From: an uncultured Lachnospiraceae bacterium
GTDB taxonomy: Bacteria; Bacillota; Clostridia; Lachnospirales; Lachnospiraceae
Direction: 5' to 3'
NCBI GenBank assembly: GCA_910589385.1
Contig: CAJUTU010000008.1
Coordinates: forward strand, 54,528-118,527
DNA: 64,000 nucleotides
Shown: piece by piece, positions 8,231 through 16,243 of the stretch
Layout: each line of letters starts with the position of its first letter
Numbering within the stretch: position 1 is the stretch's first letter
Translations under genes and position numbers: made by a program
The notes under the pieces: generated by a model
What the model was told of the DNA's origin: nothing
The model's database searches: none
The model's input: only the letters and a program-made list of their open reading frames with translations

Positions 8231-9673
8231 ATGGCAAAGGAAAAAAAGCTGGTAGAGTCTATCACTTCCAGAGAGGTGGATTTTGCACAATGGTACACAG
8301 ACGTTGTGCGTGAGGCAAAACTGTGTGATTATTCAGGGGTGAAGGGATGTTTAAATTACCTCCCCAATGGATATGCAATCTGGGAAAAGATACAGGCAGA
8401 CCTGGATAAACGTTTTAAGGATACAGGGGTAGAAAATGTCTATCTTCCGGTTTTGATCCCGGAAGCTCTGCTCCAGAAAGAAGCGGATCATATCGAAGGC
8501 TTTGCGCCGGAGGTTGCGTGGGTGACACAGGGCGGTATAGAACCGCTGCAGGACAAGTTCTGTATCCGGCCTACCTCAGAGACGCTGTTTTGTGATGTAT
8601 GGAGCAAGACGGTGCAGTCCTACCGGGATCTGCCAAAGGTATGGAACCAGTGGTGCTCTGTGCTCCGCTGGGAGAAGACGACAAGGCCATTCCTTCGTTC
8701 CCGTGAGTTTTTGTGGCAGGAAGGCCATACCATCCATGCTACATTTGAAGAGGCAGAACAGAGAACTCTGATGATGCGTGACGTGTACCGGGATTTTATC
8801 CAGGATGACCTGGCTATCCCGCTGGTATGCGGACGTAAGACGGAGAGTGAGAAGTTTGCAGGTGCACAGGATACCTATACGGTAGAGGCTTTGATGCATG
8901 ACGGACAGGCTTTGCAGTCCGCTACGAGCCATTTCTTCGGAAATTCATTCCCGGATGCATTTGAGATCAAGTATTCAGATAAAAATAATGAACTGCACAG
9001 CGTATACGAGACTTCCTGGGGACTTTCCACCAGGATCATCGGCGCGATCATCATGGTTCATGGTGATGACAGCGGTCTGGTACTTCCGCCAAGGATTGCC
9101 CCGATCCAGACCAAGGTAATCCCGGTCGCGCAGCACAAAGAAGGGGTATTAGACAAGGCAAGGGAATTGCTGGATACATTGAAAGCAGCAGGATATTCGG
9201 TTAGGATTGATGATTCCGACAAGGCTCCCGGCTGGAAGTTCAGCGAACAGGAGATCCAAGGGATCCCCACCCGTATTGAGATCGGCCCGAAGGACATTGA
9301 GAAAGGGCAGGTTGTCGTAGTACGCCGGGATACAAGGGAGAAGACGATCGTTCCGATCAATGAGATTTCTACAAAGCTGGGAGAAATCCTGGAGACTATG
9401 CAGAAGGATATGTTTGAACGGGCAAAGGCATTTCTGGATGCACATATAGATTCGGCAGTCACCATGGAGGAAATGAACAAGAAGTTTAATGAGAGCCGTG
9501 GGTTCATCAAGGCAATGTGGTGCGGAGAGGAAGCCTGTGAGGATGAAATCAAGGCACAGACAGGCGGCGCATCGTCCAGATGTATCCCGGATGAGGAAGA
9601 GCATCTGTCTGATGTCTGTATATGCTGCGGAAAGCCTGCAAAGCATATGGTTTACTGGGGGAAAGCATATTGA
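8231..9673 (+). CDS. proS: proline--tRNA ligase, type 3 (archaeal/eukaryotic-like)
   Basis: Charges tRNA-Pro with proline. The 480-residue protein opens with the type-3 signature KLVESITSREVDFAQWY, has class II motif 2 (VLRWEKTTRPFLRSREFLWQ is split here only for description, about residues 145-165), an anticodon-binding domain, and a C-terminal zinc-type domain with Cys residues in MWCGEEACEDE and VCICCGKP. It lacks the large INS editing insertion of bacterial ProRS. Start: ATG 8231 is favoured because AGGAG ends at 8220, ten bases away; ATG 8225 is only four bases from it. No T-box leader fits in the 70-base gap before it. Confidence 0.95.
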   Translation: MAKEKKLVESITSREVDFAQWYTDVVREAKLCDYSGVKGCLNYLPNGYAIWEKIQADLDKRFKDTGVENVYLPVLIPEALLQKEADHIEGFAPEVAWVTQGGIEPLQDKFCIRPTSETLFCDVWSKTVQSYRDLPKVWNQWCSVLRWEKTTRPFLRSREFLWQEGHTIHATFEEAEQRTLMMRDVYRDFIQDDLAIPLVCGRKTESEKFAGAQDTYTVEALMHDGQALQSATSHFFGNSFPDAFEIKYSDKNNELHSVYETSWGLSTRIIGAIIMVHGDDSGLVLPPRIAPIQTKVIPVAQHKEGVLDKARELLDTLKAAGYSVRIDDSDKAPGWKFSEQEIQGIPTRIEIGPKDIEKGQVVVVRRDTREKTIVPINEISTKLGEILETMQKDMFERAKAFLDAHIDSAVTMEEMNKKFNESRGFIKAMWCGEEACEDEIKAQTGGASSRCIPDEEEHLSDVCICCGKPAKHMVYWGKAY

Positions 9674-9731
9674 TGCTGCCATCAGATATGTATGTTGTTT
9701 GTGGAGACAGGCACTGAACAGGGGGATGATG

Positions 9732-10646
9732 ATGGCATTTCAAAATATGGTGAATATGCAGCTGATGATGTTCCTCCTTGTTGCAGTCGGTTTTTTTGTA
9801 AGAAAAAAGGGGATCATCGGAGAGATTGCGCGCAAAGAACTGGTTAATTTCTGCCTCTACATTACCCTGCCGTTCAATATTTTCCATTCCTTTCGGATGG
9901 ACTGGGATTTTGGCATGCTCAAGGCTTTTATGGAAGTGCTCCTTTTGTCAGCCGGTTATAATGTGGTTTCTATTATCATAAGTTATCTCTGCTATCATAA
10001 GACAGCTTCACAGAGACAGAAACCCCTTAGGTATGGTACGATCGTGTCTAACGGAGGATTTCTGGGAAATCCGGTCATCGAAGGGATCTATGGAATGGAC
10101 GGGCTATTTTACGCATCGGTATTTATGCTTCCGGTGCGTATTGTCATGTGGAGCATTGGGACATCCTGCTTTATGAAGGGCAGCCAGGAAAATCTTGTAA
10201 AAAAAGTGCTGACGCATCCCTGTATTGCAGCGATTTACCTGGGGCTTGCGGCGATGATATTGAGGATTCCATTTCCGGTTTTTCTGGAAAATACGATTAC
10301 TGGTATCAGCAGCTGCAATACGCCTTTGAGCATGATGCTGATCGGGATGATGCTGGCGGAGATGAACCCAAAAGGTCTGATCGACCGGACAATGGTATTT
10401 TATACGGCTGTACGCCTTGGAGTGATTCCGGCGGTTATTTTCGGGATTACTTTTTTACTGCCGGTCACACCGCTGCTCCGGGGGATTACGGTCATCATTG
10501 CAGGAATGCCGGCGCCTGTGACAACGGCATTGCTGTCTGCCCAATATGACGGCGACGAAAGCTATGCCACGGGAATGATTTTTGTGACTACGGTCCTTTC
10601 ATTGTTCACACTTCCGGCGTGGTGCTTTCTGCTTGGCGTTTCGTAA
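9732..10646 (+). CDS. AEC-family transporter (auxin efflux carrier-like permease)
   Basis: Integral membrane permease of about 304 residues with roughly ten hydrophobic segments. The N-terminus (MVNMQLMMFLLVAVGFFVRKK) and the SNGGFLGNPVIEGIYG segment in the middle are typical of the family, as is the C-terminal MPAPVTTALLSAQYDGD stretch with VTTVLSLFTLP. Members export or import organic acids or amino-acid derivatives; the substrate cannot be inferred here. Three ATG codons follow each other (9726, 9729, 9732); 9732 is best spaced from GGGGG at 9721-9725. The frame is open upstream into proS, but that overlap is not coding. It lies 58 bases after proS and may be cotranscribed. Confidence 0.85.
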   Translation: MAFQNMVNMQLMMFLLVAVGFFVRKKGIIGEIARKELVNFCLYITLPFNIFHSFRMDWDFGMLKAFMEVLLLSAGYNVVSIIISYLCYHKTASQRQKPLRYGTIVSNGGFLGNPVIEGIYGMDGLFYASVFMLPVRIVMWSIGTSCFMKGSQENLVKKVLTHPCIAAIYLGLAAMILRIPFPVFLENTITGISSCNTPLSMMLIGMMLAEMNPKGLIDRTMVFYTAVRLGVIPAVIFGITFLLPVTPLLRGITVIIAGMPAPVTTALLSAQYDGDESYATGMIFVTTVLSLFTLPAWCFLLGVS

Positions 10647-10724
10647 AATACTGCCGCCTGTGCAGCAGGATAACTCAATTTTTAGCCGGTTATATTTCAT
10701 AATTTGGAAAGGAAGCACATGGAT

Positions 10725-11396
10725 ATGAGAAAACGGATCATCCTTGGTTCTGCATCCCCACGGAGAAAGGAGCTGCTGGAACAGATAGGGATAGAATTTG
10801 AGATTGTGGTGAGTTCAAAAGAAGAGAGCTATCAAAGCACCGAGCCGGAAGAGATTGTCAAAGAACTGGCATTGATGAAGGCTGAAAATGTGGCAGAGGA
10901 ATTGGCACGAAAGGAAAAAGGTTCTCAAGATTTAAGAGAGAATGACTGTACAGAGACAGTATTGGTATCTGGCGGGGATGAGACGGTGGGAGGATATCTT
11001 CGTAATGTGTTGATTCTCGGTGCGGATACCATTGTTGTACGGGACGGGGAGATTCTTGGCAAACCTTCAGATGAGGAAGCGGCATTTCATATGTTGGGGA
11101 GCCTGCAGGGAAAAATGCATCAGGTGTATACAGGAGTGGCAATGCTGGACTTTAACGGGAACGGAGAGAGGCAGGCCGTCTGCCATGTAGAAGAGACAAA
11201 GGTCTATGTGCATGAAATGACAGAGGAAGAAATCCGCAGGTATCTTGCTGCAGGAGAGTCTATGGACAAGGCAGGCGCTTATGGGGTACAGGGGAAGTTT
11301 GCGGCATACATTGACCGGATTGAAGGAGATTACTATAACGTGGTAGGGCTGCCGGTGGCCTATGTGTACCAGAAAATGAAAGAGTTTTTGCTATAA
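10725..11396 (+). CDS. maf: Maf-like nucleoside triphosphate pyrophosphatase
   Basis: House-cleaning pyrophosphatase that hydrolyses non-canonical or pyrimidine nucleoside triphosphates; the family was named for septum inhibition in Bacillus. Motifs: IILGSASPRRKELL at the N-terminus, LGADTIVV with the catalytic aspartate, LGKPSDEEAA, and a late DKAGAYGVQGKFA segment. About 223 residues, versus about 185-200 usual, because of an acidic insert (residues about 66-97, containing SQDLRENDCTE) before the LGADTIV strand. The start could be ATG 10719 or 10725; 10725 gives the family N-terminus MRKRIILG and better spacing from GGAAAGGAAG. Confidence 0.9.
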   Translation: MRKRIILGSASPRRKELLEQIGIEFEIVVSSKEESYQSTEPEEIVKELALMKAENVAEELARKEKGSQDLRENDCTETVLVSGGDETVGGYLRNVLILGADTIVVRDGEILGKPSDEEAAFHMLGSLQGKMHQVYTGVAMLDFNGNGERQAVCHVEETKVYVHEMTEEEIRRYLAAGESMDKAGAYGVQGKFAAYIDRIEGDYYNVVGLPVAYVYQKMKEFLL

Positions 11397-11482
11397 AGAA
11401 CTGTATTTTATTACCAAAAGTGAATAATCATAAGTTCTCCGGGCACACTAGGAAGAGTACACTGAAAAAACGAGGAGGAAGA

Positions 11483-11671
11483 ATGATGAAAGCAAAGGTA
11501 AATGAAGGCTGTATTTCCTGTGGGGCATGTGTTTCTACCTGCCCGGAGGTGTTCCGTTTTAACGATGAAGAACTGGCAGAAGCTTACGCGGATGTTACAG
11601 AAGAGACAAAGGAAGCCGCAGAAGAGGCAAGAGACAGTTGTCCGGTTTCTGTCATTGACCTGATGGAATAA
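11483..11671 (+). CDS. small ferredoxin with one 4Fe-4S cluster
   Basis: 62-residue electron carrier. The Cys pattern CISCGACVSTCPE near the N-terminus and a fourth Cys in SCPVSVI near the C-terminus define one 4Fe-4S cluster. The protein is acidic. The start ATG at 11483 (or 11486) follows GAGGAGGA at 11472-11479. The gene stands alone, with its own terminator just downstream; such single-cluster ferredoxins are common in Clostridia and serve many redox partners, so no partner can be named. Confidence 0.92.
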   Translation: MMKAKVNEGCISCGACVSTCPEVFRFNDEELAEAYADVTEETKEAAEEARDSCPVSVIDLME

Positions 11672-11714
11672 AATGCACATATTGCCAGAAACTGAATAAG
11701 GTTGATAGAAAAAG

Positions 11715-11758
11715 CATCCTGCAGGCACGATAATATGGTGCCTGTAGGATGTTTTTTT
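11715..11758 (+). terminator. rho-independent terminator of the ferredoxin gene
   Basis: Arms 11715-11728 and 11738-11751 (CATCCTGCAGGCAC against GTGCCTGTAGGATG, one wobble) with a 9-base loop, then seven T at 11752-11758. A textbook intrinsic terminator. Confidence 0.93.
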
Positions 11759-11789
11759 GGTTAAATAATATTATGAACGATAAAAATGA

Positions 11790-11888
11790 AGTATGACGGA
11801 TTAAGGACAAAAATATACCGGCAGCGGGTATTGGGGATGCGGTTAATTGGTGAGAACATAAAAATATAAAAAACTGGAGGGCAGAAAA
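11790..11888 (+). pseudogene. remnant of a LytTR-regulator locus: promoter box fused to gene tail
   Basis: Bases 11790-11818 match 14939-14967 (upstream of the intact LytTR regulator) with one difference over 29 bases, and bases from about 11827 to 11888 match about 15746-15806 (the last codons, stop and downstream bases of that regulator) with a few differences and a one-base indel. The tail still reads YWGCG then TAA. The roughly 770 bases between the two blocks in the intact copy are absent here. I read this as a duplicated regulator locus that lost its centre. It sits directly upstream of the secreted-protein gene. Confidence 0.7.
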
Positions 11889-11910
11889 CATGCGACTCAG
11901 GGTCAAAGGC

Positions 11911-11939
11911 TTGTATTGAGGGGATTTGGGAAATATAAT
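11911..11939 (+). promoter_or_regulatory. promoter for the secreted-protein gene
   Basis: TTGTAT (11911-11916), 17-base spacer, TATAAT (11934-11939). It leaves a leader of about 215 bases before the ATG at 12161; apart from this, nothing coding is evident in 11889-12160. Confidence 0.6.
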
Positions 11940-12160
11940 AAATGTATAAATGGTACAGGCGGCGTACAATCTTACTATGCTATGGGGGCTGATGTGAAAA
12001 TAAAGGAATTGAATAGGCGCATGGGAAGAAAGGGGGAATAGGAATGGAAAAGCAAAATATAAAAACATGATTCAGCAAGGTTAAGTTTTATTAGCAAACA
12101 GTATGATGAAAATGCATGCTGCATTATATACAATGATGCAGCTGTGGGAAAGGCGTTTTT

Positions 12161-13627
12161 ATGAAAAAAATTTTGTCTGTTATATTTTCAATGAGTATGA
12201 TCCTGTCTATGAGCCTTACTGCTTTGGCTGAAGAACCTGTAGAAGTGAACGATACAGATAGCGGACTAGAGGTTCAGATTGTGGAAGATTTTGAAACAAT
12301 GGTTCCTCGGAATATCACTGCTGGCGACTTAACAAAGGCGGATGATCTGCCGATAAATATTCCAGAGACAGCATCGGGCTTATCTTTAGAGACAGGAATG
12401 CAATTGATGGATTCAGAAGGTGTTTTGGAGGCAGAAAGCATGGCGCGTTCGGCATCCGGCGTGATACAGTCATGGACGGGAACGATTGCGAATCAAGGCC
12501 AGTTTGCTTATTATATAGCAACGTTGACTCCGAAAGATATTCTTAGTGCAACTCTGGTATGCCCACAGAATCCAGATCTTAACTATGATCTTTTGCTCTA
12601 TGAAGTGGATTCTAATGGTAATTTGGGAAATATGCTGAACGCCTCGATTACGGAGACATATATGAATACATATCCAGATGGGACAACAAAAACAATGGAT
12701 GAGTCTCTGGCATATATTAATAATACGGCGGAAACAAGAAATTATGCGGTGATTATTCTGGCAACTGCCGGGGGCAGCGCCACAGATGCATTTAAGCTTA
12801 CTTTAAGTCTGGATACAGCAGGTTCATATGATGGGTATGAATATAATAACAGCCCGTATGACGCATATGAACTTCCAGAATTGACCAAAGTGGGGCTGCG
12901 TGCTTCCAGCCTTACGCTTCATATGGCAAACGATCAGGATTGGTTTTTGCTGCGCACTTCGTCATCAGAGATATCAGAAGCGTCTATTATTCCGGAAAGA
13001 ACTGATGGGAAGAAATACAAAATTGAAGTTTATACGGCCGATGGGAATAAAATGAAGCTATCCAGCAGTGCTGGAGGAGATTTATATAAGATTCAGCCGG
13101 GGGTAAACTACATTAAAGTATTTGCAGATGAGCCGTCCTTTGAGTCATCCGAGTATACATTGAAGATTCTTGGGCTGAGCAGCACTCCAGCATCCGTAGG
13201 CCTTCGGATAAATGGCGATGAAGGCCGGGAGCAGTATGCGTCTTATCCGCAAGGGACGTATTTCCGGTTTCAGAATAAATTATGCCCGGAAGTAATTGTT
13301 TTGAGTAAAAATGGATTCCCCGTCTCTGGGGTTAGCGCATCGCTCTATTGGCAAAGCGAGGGATGGAACGAGCATACCGGCCATAAAACCAGATCGATAA
13401 CCGCGCTAACGAATAATAGCGGAATGGCTGTATTGACGCTGGCTAAAGATCTGCCTTCACCAAATGATCTGCCGATTGCTTTAGGAGAACATACCTATAT
13501 GCGTAACGGAGCAATTACATTTATGGATTATTATGATATGGATTATATTGAGATTCATGCATGCGGCGAGACATTGTATGCAGGCCCGGTGTATCATCTG
13601 ATGCGTTCGGTCTATGTCTCCAGCTGA
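12161..13627 (+). CDS. secreted protein with bacterial pre-peptidase-like beta domain, function unknown
   Basis: 488 residues with a clear signal peptide (MKKILSVIFSMSMIL then SLTALAEE; cleavage probably after ALA). Residues about 95-215 (VIQSWTGTIANQGQFAYYIA, then LNYDLLLYEVDSNGNLGN) resemble a PPC-type (pre-peptidase C-terminal) beta-sandwich; a second such region may lie at about 225-340 (NDQDWFLLRTS, YTLKILG). No catalytic motif, sortase motif or membrane anchor is visible at the C-terminus, so it is probably released. It is followed after 28 bases by an unknown gene in the same direction, and a LytTR response regulator lies downstream. GGAAAGG precedes the ATG. Confidence 0.6.
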   Translation: MKKILSVIFSMSMILSMSLTALAEEPVEVNDTDSGLEVQIVEDFETMVPRNITAGDLTKADDLPINIPETASGLSLETGMQLMDSEGVLEAESMARSASGVIQSWTGTIANQGQFAYYIATLTPKDILSATLVCPQNPDLNYDLLLYEVDSNGNLGNMLNASITETYMNTYPDGTTKTMDESLAYINNTAETRNYAVIILATAGGSATDAFKLTLSLDTAGSYDGYEYNNSPYDAYELPELTKVGLRASSLTLHMANDQDWFLLRTSSSEISEASIIPERTDGKKYKIEVYTADGNKMKLSSSAGGDLYKIQPGVNYIKVFADEPSFESSEYTLKILGLSSTPASVGLRINGDEGREQYASYPQGTYFRFQNKLCPEVIVLSKNGFPVSGVSASLYWQSEGWNEHTGHKTRSITALTNNSGMAVLTLAKDLPSPNDLPIALGEHTYMRNGAITFMDYYDMDYIEIHACGETLYAGPVYHLMRSVYVSS

Positions 13628-13655
13628 CTGATAGCAGATAAGGAGGTATCAAGCG

Positions 13656-14675
13656 ATGGTAATAACGGTTAAACTTAACAATAACAAGGCGCCGGAACCG
13701 CTGGCAGAGGCCATACAGCCATTACAATCCAGCAAGGCGGCACAGGCAATGAACGCATTGCAGGGAACCAAATTACCGGAAGGGCAGCGTATGGATACCC
13801 TGGAAATTCAAAACCGTGAAAATGCTGAGCCTGTTGTTAAAAAGTATCCAAACCTCACAAAAGAAGATTACATCACTGTACTTCAGCCATACCATTTTTT
13901 AAATGACATCGATGGGTATTTAGGCAAATTCGAGCAGTTTGCAAAAGGGGAGATTGGTTATCAGGATTTTCAGGGATATATAGCTGGCTTTGAAAGAGAA
14001 GTGTCATCAGCTTTAGGATATAACTATGGCGGCTGGAAGTTTGTGGAAGATCTTGTGGATGAAATGAAGCAGAATCTGGAGAACGGAGTCGCGAATACTT
14101 TAGATAACCTGAAAACGAAATTTACTGTTACCGGAAAAGAGTTTTCCTATAAAGAAGTGCTGGGCATTGCAAAAACAGGGAACTATCTGGAAAAAGTCCT
14201 TCAAGGAAACCATGCATTAGGGTATGATGACTATATGAGGATGGGCTTTGCAAGAGCCTATGTTTATAAGCCGGAATTAAATCTCACGGACGACCAGAGG
14301 GAAGTCCTGCGCCAGGCGTCGGAGCGGCATATAAATGTAAAATTAGAGAACAATAAGTATTGGCTGGAAATTGCTGCCGCGGAAGAGCAGAACGACAGAT
14401 GGAAGGGGTATTATATAGGCGGACAGACGGCTGTCGCATCGAATACACAGATCATCTCCGGGATTTTAAAAGCCTTTTCTGAATACGATCCGAAGGATAA
14501 AAATTCCTTTCTAAATGCAGTAAACAAGTGCCAGGAATTGATGCGTCCGTGGAGTGAAAGATGCGCCGGTTATATCGCGACCCAGTGCCCGGGCTACGCA
14601 AGCTATTATGTGCAGGAAAAAGCGGATCTTTCGCGGAAGTACTACCTTTCTCTTTGGGAGGGGAAAATGTTGTAA
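13656..14675 (+). CDS. conserved-looking helical protein of unknown function, partner of the secreted protein
   Basis: 339 residues, no signal peptide, no transmembrane segment, mostly helical and charged. I do not recognise a family. The N-terminal 60 residues are low in predicted structure (rich in P, Q, A, N); the rest carries aromatic and charged helices (for example YQDFQGYIAGFEREVSS and WKGYYIGGQTAVASN). AAGGAGGT at 13640-13647 gives a strong start at 13656. Only 28 bases separate it from the secreted-protein gene, so they are very probably one transcript, ended by the hairpins at 14696-14740 or 14853-14900. It could be a cytosolic or non-classically exported partner; that is inference. 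Confidence 0.55.
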   Translation: MVITVKLNNNKAPEPLAEAIQPLQSSKAAQAMNALQGTKLPEGQRMDTLEIQNRENAEPVVKKYPNLTKEDYITVLQPYHFLNDIDGYLGKFEQFAKGEIGYQDFQGYIAGFEREVSSALGYNYGGWKFVEDLVDEMKQNLENGVANTLDNLKTKFTVTGKEFSYKEVLGIAKTGNYLEKVLQGNHALGYDDYMRMGFARAYVYKPELNLTDDQREVLRQASERHINVKLENNKYWLEIAAAEEQNDRWKGYYIGGQTAVASNTQIISGILKAFSEYDPKDKNSFLNAVNKCQELMRPWSERCAGYIATQCPGYASYYVQEKADLSRKYYLSLWEGKML

Positions 14676-14695
14676 TTACAATTTTGAGTAGAGCG

Positions 14696-14740
14696 GGGGG
14701 TGTCCAAAGTTGGGATGACTTGGAGGATGCCCTCTTTTTT
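14696..14740 (+). terminator. imperfect terminator after the unknown gene
   Basis: GGGGTGTCC-AAAGT can pair with ACTTGGAGGATGCCC (with bulges), followed by CTCTTTTTT at about 14731-14739. A plausible first terminator. Confidence 0.5.
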
Positions 14741-14852
14741 GGCTGTTACAGAATTCATATGAAATATATAGTACGTACCTAGTATAACCCGATCTAAATG
14801 AAAACAGGTATATCTTAAGTATGACCTGTCAAAAAATATTCAATAGCTATAG

Positions 14853-14902
14853 AAAACCTTACTGATTTTCAGAAACTGAAAGTCGGTAAGGTTTTACTTT
14901 TT
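14853..14902 (+). terminator. strong terminator hairpin
   Basis: 20-bp stem with two G-T wobbles (arms 14853-14872 and 14876-14895) and a 3-base AAA loop, followed by ACTTTTT. It separates the unknown gene from the LytTR regulator. Confidence 0.8.
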
Positions 14903-14944
14903 CATATATGTTGCTGTGAACCAATAAAAAAGAGACAAAGTATG

Positions 14945-14981
14945 ACGGATTACGGACAAAAATATACGGATTACGGACAAA
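14945..14981 (+). promoter_or_regulatory. two direct repeats 21 bp apart, probable LytTR-regulator binding site
   Basis: ACGGATTACGGACAAA occurs exactly twice, at 14945-14960 and 14966-14981, a start-to-start distance of 21 bp (two helical turns). LytTR-type regulators bind paired direct repeats at about this spacing upstream of the -35 region. The repeats end 26 bases before the -10 element of the regulator gene itself, which suggests autoregulation. Confidence 0.6.
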
Positions 14982-15003
14982 GCCACATTTTTGTATTTGA
15001 TTG

Positions 15004-15012
15004 TGCTATGAT
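15004..15012 (+). promoter_or_regulatory. extended -10 element of the LytTR regulator promoter
   Basis: TGCTATGAT at 15004-15012 is an extended -10. No good -35 is seen at 17 bases, consistent with an activator bound at the upstream direct repeats. Confidence 0.55.
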
Positions 15013-15048
15013 ATGGGCAAGGAGATTTCATAGGTGGAGGAGAGGGTT

Positions 15049-15765
15049 GTGGTAAAAATAGCAATTGTAGATGACGAAAAAATGGTATTGGAACTCGAAT
15101 ATGACTGCATTGGAAAAGTGATGTATGCAAAAGGTGAAGCAGAAATATTTCAATTTGCGAATGCAGAAGAGATGATAGAAGATATCAATCAGGGCATGGA
15201 GTTTGATGTTTTAGTCACAGATATTGAGTTATCGGGTATGAACGGCCTGGAATTGGGAAAGCTTGTGCGCAGGAAGATGCCGGGATGCTATCTGGTGTTC
15301 CTTACATCTCTTTCAGAATTTGCGGTGGACAGCTATCGTCTGGAAGCATATCAGTATATCTTAAAAAATGAAATGGAAGAACGTCTGCCCTTGATTATGG
15401 AAAGGCTCGTTGAGAAAGTAAAAAAGGAAAGAAATCATTTTGTGATGCTTGGGCTGGAAAACAAGAAACAAAAAGTATATTTCCGCGATATCCTCTATGT
15501 ACAGAAGGATAAAGGGAGAAAATATGTAACATATATGACTAAGATGGGTAGTTTCCGGGAGAGGGGGATGCTGAAAGAGGCTATAGAGAAGCTTGACAGT
15601 CCCATGTTCCTGCTGGCAGACCGCAGTTGCATAATTAATATGAGATATATTGAAAAAATGAGCGGCTATACCTTATATCTGGAAGGCGGCTATGAGCTTG
15701 CCATTACCCGGGCAAGGATGAAAAGTGTAAAAGAAATGCTTAACAGGTATTGGGGATGCGGTTAA
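15049..15765 (+). CDS. LytTR-family response regulator (orphan)
   Basis: 238-residue two-domain regulator. Receiver domain: acidic pair in AIVDDEK (residues 8-9), phospho-acceptor Asp58 in LVTDIELSG, and the FLTSLSEFAVDSYRLEAYQYI stretch (described, not quoted in full) with the switch Thr/Ser. LytTR DNA-binding domain from about residue 140 (VYFRDILYVQKDKGRKYVTY, then RSCIINMRYIEKM). The start is GTG 15049 behind GGAGGAGAGG; the more distal GTG at 15034 lies within that ribosome site. No histidine kinase gene is adjacent, so its partner, if any, is elsewhere. It probably controls itself and may control the secreted-protein operon, next to which a remnant of the same locus lies. Confidence 0.9.
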   Translation: MVKIAIVDDEKMVLELEYDCIGKVMYAKGEAEIFQFANAEEMIEDINQGMEFDVLVTDIELSGMNGLELGKLVRRKMPGCYLVFLTSLSEFAVDSYRLEAYQYILKNEMEERLPLIMERLVEKVKKERNHFVMLGLENKKQKVYFRDILYVQKDKGRKYVTYMTKMGSFRERGMLKEAIEKLDSPMFLLADRSCIINMRYIEKMSGYTLYLEGGYELAITRARMKSVKEMLNRYWGCG

Positions 15766-15810
15766 ATGGCGAGAACATAAAAATAAAAAAACTGGAGGGA
15801 AGAAAATCTG

Positions 15811-15839
15811 TATTCTCCCCAGCTATACTGGGGAGAATA
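15811..15839. terminator. perfect hairpin after the LytTR regulator
   Basis: Arms TATTCTCCCCAG (15811-15822) and CTGGGGAGAATA (15828-15839), loop CTATA. No T run follows on the plus strand, so termination efficiency is uncertain. Confidence 0.45.
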
Positions 15840-15865
15840 GGGTAAGTGGAAGCGATGGGGAAAAC

Positions 15866-15928
15866 AATAAAAAGCCTCCTATGGTACAATGAGATTGGTG
15901 CTGCAAGCCAATTCAAAGAATAGGAGGC
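15866..15928 (-). terminator. minus-strand terminator
   Basis: GCCTCCTAT (15874-15882) pairs with ATAGGAGGC (15920-15928), with an inner stem between GAGATTGG and CCAATTC. Read on the minus strand, the stem is followed by TTTTTATTG, so something transcribed leftward ends here. Confidence 0.6.
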
Positions 15929-16064
15929 GGTCCTCCAAATTCTCAACTATATTTTTTCTTGAAAAGTGCAGCAGATAAAACATAAGATAGAAAAAAATCA
16001 CGAGTGTACCAACAAATCCGATAATCATACTCGTATCAAAATTATGAAAATCCCATAATGGCAT
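15879..16064 (-). pseudogene. short membrane-protein open frame, probably a relic
   Basis: A 61-codon frame with one strong hydrophobic segment (MIIGFVGTLVIFFYLMFYLL, about residues 13-32) and a charged tail, ending inside a leftward terminator. Upstream in the same frame, past one TGA, the sequence continues with protein-like text (AEAATTILALSAPF), and there is no good ribosome site at 16064. I think it is the tail of a larger decayed membrane protein; a small one-helix peptide is the alternative. Not identified. Confidence 0.3.
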
Positions 16065-16243
16065 TACCAGTCATTTTCGACCAGACTCATACGAATCTGC
16101 ACGAAAAGGTGCGGAAAGAGCCAGAATAGTTGTTGCCGCTTCCGCATAAGATAAAAATATAATTGCAATCTACTTGTATTTGCTGTAGAATATAATTAGA
16201 AAAGCTGTGAATCAGCGGTGGGTTGACACCTAAAATCTGACAT

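Noticed and set aside
9489..9731. N-terminal extension of the AEC transporter into proS
   Set aside because: It would overlap the zinc-type C-terminus of proS by 185 bases and adds no family sequence; ATG codons at 9726-9732 with GGGGG fit better.
13656..14675. LXG-type polymorphic toxin as identity of the unknown helical protein
   Set aside because: No LXG N-terminal pattern and no toxin motif or adjacent small immunity gene.
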